64,000 nt of DNA from Leucobacter viscericola (GTDB lineage: Bacteria; Actinomycetota; Actinomycetes; Actinomycetales; Microbacteriaceae). Of the stretch, positions 62,055 through 64,000 are shown piece by piece; the stretch's first letter is position 1, and the number at the start of each line of letters is the position of its first letter. The DNA lies in the NCBI RefSeq assembly GCF_011299575.1, contig NZ_CP049863.1, positions 930,001 to 994,000 of the forward strand. Direction: 5' to 3'. Below the pieces are notes generated by a model. It saw only the letters and a program-made list of their open reading frames with translations. It did no database searches and was not told the DNA's origin. The translations under genes and the position numbers were made by a program.

Positions 62055-63478
62055 TCAGAAGGGTTCGTCAATAGCCGGAACGGCTGCTGCAAACATGACG
62101 CGGCTCGGAGGCGAACTCATTCGCACTCGCCCCGTCGGTGATATCCAGGTCAGCTCCCCCTCTTTTCGCTGGGTGACCTGCCACCCCGAGTTGTGTTTGA
62201 GAATGTGATGACCGCGGCACAGGTGTGCGAGATTATCGGTTGCGGTTGGGCCACCGAGCGCGGCGTCAATGGTGTGATCGATGTCGCACCGGGATGCTGG
62301 CACCTGGCAACCAGGGAATCGGCAGCGCTGATCCCGAACCCGAAGGAGCCTTCGCATCTGCCCGGAAGGGCGGTAGCGGTCCACGGACAAGATCTCGGTG
62401 GCGTCTTGCCGCGCGGTGCCCTGCTGGGCAGTTTCCTGTTGCGCAGTTCCCTGCCGCACAGTCACAACATCCCAGAAATCCGCCGCGCCAAGCAGCCACC
62501 GTGCCGAATCGGTGTCGATGGGACCATAACCGTCAAGCGCCGGTGGAAAGCCTCCGTGACTCGGCGACAGCTCGTCTCTGAGCACGGACTCATGCACCAC
62601 AAGTTGCACCTGAGCCCGCACGTCCGCGGCTGCCGCGAACTCCTCGCTCGGAATCCCCCTAAGAATAAGGTCTGTCAGAATGTCAGCCCGAACTTCATCC
62701 CGCGACCGCTGGGCCGGCTTCGCCTCAAACTTTGCCTCAACCTGCGTTTCTGGCGATGCGCCCGGGCCTTCAAGCGTGCGACTCATGCGCGTGAGCCGAT
62801 CGTAAATCGCATACGCCTCGGACGCCGGAAGGTGCGCGATGAGGTCAGCCATCCCGTCGTCTTGTGGACACAAGCTCACGCGACGCCGTTTGCGCGCCTC
62901 AGCGTGCCGCTCGTCAAGCGACACCTCAGTGAATTGCTCAGCTAGCCTGCGCGCGATCGGCTTCAGCCTGGAGGGAGTCTCTTCTACGGCGAAAGAAGAA
63001 CCGCTTGTTCGTAGCCGATGCGCCGAGCAACAGTGCTGGCATCGTCGCCCGACCCGATCACGTTTCCGGCGTCGAGAATCACCTCGGCGTGACGGTAAGA
63101 AATGTGAGCGTCCGCTAGCGTCTGACTCACCATCGGGTACGCACGGTGCAAAAGTTCGGCCTGGCTCAGCTGCCGGTCCACCGCTCGCTCTCCAACACCA
63201 AGCACCGTGGCGACCTCCGCCCGCACCGCGCGGTAGGCGAGTTCGCCGTTCTTGCCGGAGGGCGTATCCGTTCCCAAGCCGTCCCCCTCGGCAACGGCAA
63301 GTTGATACGCCTCGGAGAGGATCACGGCCCGCTCCGCCTCGAGCACACGCAACTTTTGTTCGGTCGTTTCGAGACGGCTCATCAGCACACCAAGCGCAAG
63401 AACGTAGGGACTCTGCGCGTCGAATACACGTCGCGCAGACCTCGCCGATCCCATAGCCTGACTCGTTTTGCTGGACAT
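62055..63478 (-). pseudogene. DUF222-HNH endonuclease-like gene, frameshifted
   Basis: A 13E12-type gene. The N-terminal DUF222 part (ATG 63478; ending STVARRIGYEQAVLLSP) meets TAG at 62984-62986. One frame away, from about 63000, the protein continues as SFAVEETPSRLKPIARRLAEQF, through the rest of DUF222 to the HNH domain (RCRFPGCQVPASRCDIDHTI...HLCRGHHILKHNSGW). A single added base (or two lost) in TTCTTCTTTCG at 62989-63000 would restore the frame. A short imperfect TAQQ-type repeat lies before the HNH domain (about 62400-62460). Role of the family is unclear; many are in mobile or variable regions. Confidence 0.8.
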
Positions 63479-63559
63479 GCCTCAAGCATCCCAGGGACCA
63501 CTGACATTCACGGGTTTCGGATCCGACATGACCCCAAAACTGCACACCGCACCAAAACA

Positions 63560-63610
63560 GTGTTGCCAAATGGTGGGTTGAATGGAGTTCAACTAGCCAT
63601 TTGGCAACAC
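63560..63610. terminator. Nested 23-bp inverted repeat
   Basis: GTGTTGCCAAATGG (63560-63573) is the exact inverse of 63597-63610, and concentric inside it GTTGAA (63577-63582) pairs with TTCAAC (63588-63593) around a 5-nt loop; only one true mismatch interrupts the arms. It lies between the flavin monooxygenase end and the HNH gene. Confidence 0.7.
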
Positions 63611-63617
63611 TCGATTA

Positions 63618-63724
63618 GGGCTGGGGCCGGGGCCGGGTCGGCCGGCCCGGGCGGGAGCGGGCGGGAGCGGGCCCGGGTCGGCGGGGCCGGGCCGGGCCGG
63701 GCCGGGCGGGGCCGGGCCGGGGCC
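63618..63724. repeat. GGGCC/GGGAGC low-complexity tract
   Basis: About 107 bp made almost wholly of G and C, with repeated GGGCC, GGCCGG and GGGAGCGGGC units, ending at the stop codon of the partial monooxygenase gene. No coding function; strong secondary structure is expected. Confidence 0.85.
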
Positions 63725-64000
63725 CTACCCCCGCACCCGCAGCACCCCGCGGAAGTGCTCGCTCAGCTCGACCCTGGCCGTCAGCGGCAAGATGCTCGCA
63801 ACGTAGTGATCCGGCCGCACGACCACAACAGCTCCCGAGCGACTCACCTCACGTTCATCGAAGACGTCGTTGCCCGGGATCGCCGCGAAGACCTTCTCGT
63901 AGCTCTTCATGCGGTACGGCCCGCGCCGAGGGAAAAACAGTGGCGGTACGGAAAGTAGATCAACGTCACGGTACCCCTGCTGGTACACAACCTTCACGTC
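63725..64000 (-). CDS. Second FAD-dependent aromatic monooxygenase, C-terminal end
   Basis: The last 91 codons of a paralogue of the monooxygenase at 46193; the rest is beyond the right edge. VYQQGYRDVDLLSVPPLFFPRRGPYRMKSYEKVFAA...VFDEREVSRSGAVVVVRPDHYVASILPL aligns with VYQQDHHSVDISRVSKVFLPLSGPF...YEKIYAA...IFEQRGVSRDGVVVVVRPDHYVAGIFPL. This is the thioredoxin-like C-terminal domain of phenol-hydroxylase-type enzymes. Confidence 0.85.
   Translation of the reverse strand, partial: DVKVVYQQGYRDVDLLSVPPLFFPRRGPYRMKSYEKVFAAIPGNDVFDEREVSRSGAVVVVRPDHYVASILPLTARVELSEHFRGVLRVRG

Noticed and set aside
62003..62400. CRISPR-like or clustered repeats near the DJ-1 and HNH genes
   Set aside because: Only a short pentanucleotide tandem repeat; no regularly spaced repeats with unique spacers here or elsewhere in the window.

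Overview
The window is high-GC DNA from an actinobacterium, most likely Microbacteriaceae (Leucobacter-like; a judgement from gene content, no database was searched). Supporting signs are the eno-divIC-DUF501 order, GTP-dependent PEPCK beside a RamB/ScfR-type regulator, an acetate-metabolism LuxR regulator of RamA type, a DUF222-HNH gene, and several promoters whose -10 element lies only 6-7 nt before the start codon (leaderless mRNA).

Layout. 1-18200 is mostly core metabolism: pckG (partial) and its divergent ScfR regulator, type II NADH dehydrogenase, the enolase/DivIC/DUF501 operon, hisS, a three-gene envelope/TelA operon (VWA lipoprotein, secreted membrane protein, TelA), and an acetate/propionate uptake and activation operon (acyl-CoA synthetase, DUF485, ActP) divergent from a RamA-like regulator, then mazG. 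18300-25230 holds a lipoprotein, a double-GNAT protein, mfd, pth and rplY.

25454-41340 is the accessory heart of the window: a type VII secretion locus reduced to one EccC/EssC-type ATPase (FHA domain plus three FtsK-like domains), divergent from a WXG100-size protein, an SseB-like protein, a small helical partner protein and a polymorphic-toxin array. Two full-length effectors share a nearly identical 605-bp segment (partner-gene end plus N-terminal delivery domain) but have different C-termini. A third copy is a deletion/frameshift fusion. Behind them lie six paralogues of one putative immunity family, three of a second, and two further putative immunity genes, several preceded by scraps of toxin 3' ends. 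This looks like a toxin/immunity cassette array built by recombination between repeated segments. Functions of the toxin domains are not known from sequence alone.

41633-64000 is transport and catabolism: an MFS transporter, a DUF4349 lipoprotein, a metal-dependent cyclase, succinate-semialdehyde dehydrogenase, a phenol-hydroxylase-like flavin monooxygenase with divergent IclR regulator, a ThDP enzyme, TetR with a divergent kinase/class III PLP enzyme pair, an AraC regulator, a MoaF-like protein, a branched-chain-type ABC importer (binding protein, LivH, a LivM-LivG fusion, LivF), a DJ-1/PfpI protein, a frameshifted DUF222-HNH gene, and the 3' end of a second flavin monooxygenase. The cluster looks dedicated to uptake and degradation of an aromatic and/or amino-alcohol-type compound; the substrate cannot be read from the sequence. 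No rRNA, tRNA, CRISPR array or intact insertion sequence was seen.
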